A DNA stretch of 64,000 nt from Lingula anatina (Eukaryota; Brachiopoda; Lingulata; Lingulida; Lingulidae), in assembly GCF_001039355.2 (NCBI RefSeq), contig NW_019776057.1, positions 555,626-619,625 on the forward strand, in the 5' to 3' direction. Shown here piece after piece: positions 62,683 through 64,000 of this stretch. Numbering within the stretch: position 1 is the first letter of the stretch; the number at the start of each line of letters is the position of its first letter. The position numbers were made by a program, and so were the translations under genes. The notes beneath the pieces were generated by a model that was not told the DNA's origin, searched no databases, and saw nothing but the letters and a program-made list of their open reading frames with translations.

Positions 62683-64000
62683 CTGTTGAACAAATATTTC
62701 ATTTGAAAGTTAAATTGAAATCTTGGTCAATATGATGTTCACTTATTATAAAGTTAAAATAATGCATTGGTAGATGCTAAATTGTTTGCAACAGGATGAA
62801 TAAGTGATTTCCCTGTCATTCTTCAAGACTGAATTTTTAACAATGTTTGTTTTAATAACAGCTTGATTTAACTTTTTTGCAGCATGTCATCACTAGAAGG
62901 AAAATGTGTGTGTGTTTGTGCACAAACTTTGAAAAAGACATATGATTTTGTATAAATTAAAGTCTAGAATCAATACCACATTAAAGCAGAATAACTTATA
63001 GAACTATGAAAACTTTCTAGTTTCCTTCAAGATATCATGATATGGCCATATACGCTATTAGTGCATTGCAACAGTCTCCAAGATTTGTTCAAATTTGGGC
63101 AAAATTTTCAGGAATCAATGACCTATTATCATGGATCCATAATAAGTAAAATATAAAGGTTTACATATTAAATGCAGTCAAGTTTTTATTTAACAACATA
63201 TAACATTCAATCATGTTGATCTTCAACATGTAATTAGGAGTGAGGAAGAATACAATGGTAGAGAAAAAAAATCATCATTTGCCAAAACTATACATATGTA
63301 CCTGCTAATCCCCTTAGGTCAAAAATATCAGGCATGCAAAACGTCTAAGTAAATATACTCCTTTAGTACAGTTACAAAGCCTTACACAAAGACAGGAACA
63401 TCATCAAAGAGTTAACTTTGGTCATTTATTTTTTGCAATTTTTAAACCAATTGATGATATCTGAAATCCAAAAGAACTGATACAAAATCGATTAAAAACA
63501 AACATTCCAAATCTTACAATATTAGTGTTACTACTAAAACTGGGAATGTGCATACAAAGATTTTACTACAAAGTAAACTTCTTATTTTGAGGGTCTAATC
63601 AGTGTACAATGTTAACAAATGACAAAAGTCAGTCAGTAAAAATCATGATGTACACCATCACCCCATCTCAGACCTTCTATGAAGAATGTACACAGGCAGT
63701 CTAGGTAAAGTTAACAAGGAATCTTAGCCAACTAACTCCCATGTCATAAGCTTTTTAGTTCTTATACAACCCCATGTTTTGGTCTTAGAACTGAACTCAA
63801 AGGCTAAATACATAATTGTCTGTATACTATTTTTGCTCACTGTGATAACATCAGTGGAATTTGGTATGTAAACCAAACCACATAAGACTGCTATTGCAAA
63901 ACAAAATTTTCATCAATGACCAACTACCTTCAACAAATTTAACCAAATCTGGTTTGTTAAGATTTTTCTCAACTATCTACTTTACTTTATTAGTACAAAC
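62683..64000 (-). other. Gephyrin linker intron, running off the window
   Basis: No further exon of gephyrin could be identified before the right edge. The sequence is AT-rich without notable repeats. Confidence 0.5.

Noticed and set aside
1-64000. CRISPR arrays, operons, bacterial origins, tRNA or rRNA genes
   Set aside because: The window is clearly animal nuclear DNA; no spaced identical repeats of CRISPR type and no convincing tRNA A and B box pair or rRNA sequence were seen by eye.

Overview
This is a 64 kb piece of an animal genome: AT-rich, with split genes, GT-AG introns, microsatellites, small transposable elements and three runs of N. The gene content (ENKD1, C2orf81, TTL and gephyrin orthologues, plus a mucin with an IgGFc-binding domain and DNDCDG-type calcium loops) suggests a marine invertebrate. 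I think a lophotrochozoan, perhaps a mollusc, is most likely, but the species is inferred and not proven. Gene calls come from translating exons by eye, checking splice sites and reading phase at every junction, and recalling family sequences.

Layout from left to right. (1) 1-3.03 kb, minus strand: ENKD1, a microtubule and centriole protein; its C-terminal enkurin domain lies off the left edge. (2) 3.55-8.07 kb, plus strand: a complete ten-exon C2orf81 (DUF4639) gene, head to head with ENKD1. (3) 11.16-16.8 kb, minus strand: a membrane mucin with signal peptide, IgGFc-binding-type domain, two acidic calcium-loop exons, a Thr-rich tandem repeat, one membrane span and a cytoplasmic tail. (4) 19.14-24.85 kb, minus strand: complete tubulin-tyrosine ligase (TTL), whose first two exons and promoter occur twice in a 2.14 kb direct duplication joined by a single N. 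(5) 29.55-37 kb, plus strand: a secreted EGF-family ligand, its EGF module split by a 5.2 kb intron. (6) 43.87 kb to beyond the right edge, minus strand: gephyrin, with its whole MoeA-like E domain and part of the linker in eleven exons; the G domain lies off the window.

The space between genes is mostly non-coding. It holds microsatellites, two copies of a short element with CAG/CTG ends and 5-bp target duplications, a 640-bp foldback-like element whose ends are inverted arrays of a 16-bp repeat, a 305-bp near-palindrome, and a 39-bp minisatellite. Three of the six genes (ENKD1, TTL, gephyrin) encode tubulin or microtubule-associated proteins and C2orf81 is a suspected ciliary protein. Only the ENKD1-C2orf81 pair is arranged so that a shared promoter is plausible.

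The most notable candidates are the foldback element with 16-bp terminal arrays, the EGF-ligand gene with an in-frame stop just before a strong splice donor, the mucin-type receptor, and the duplication, which most likely reflects two unmerged haplotypes and not biology.
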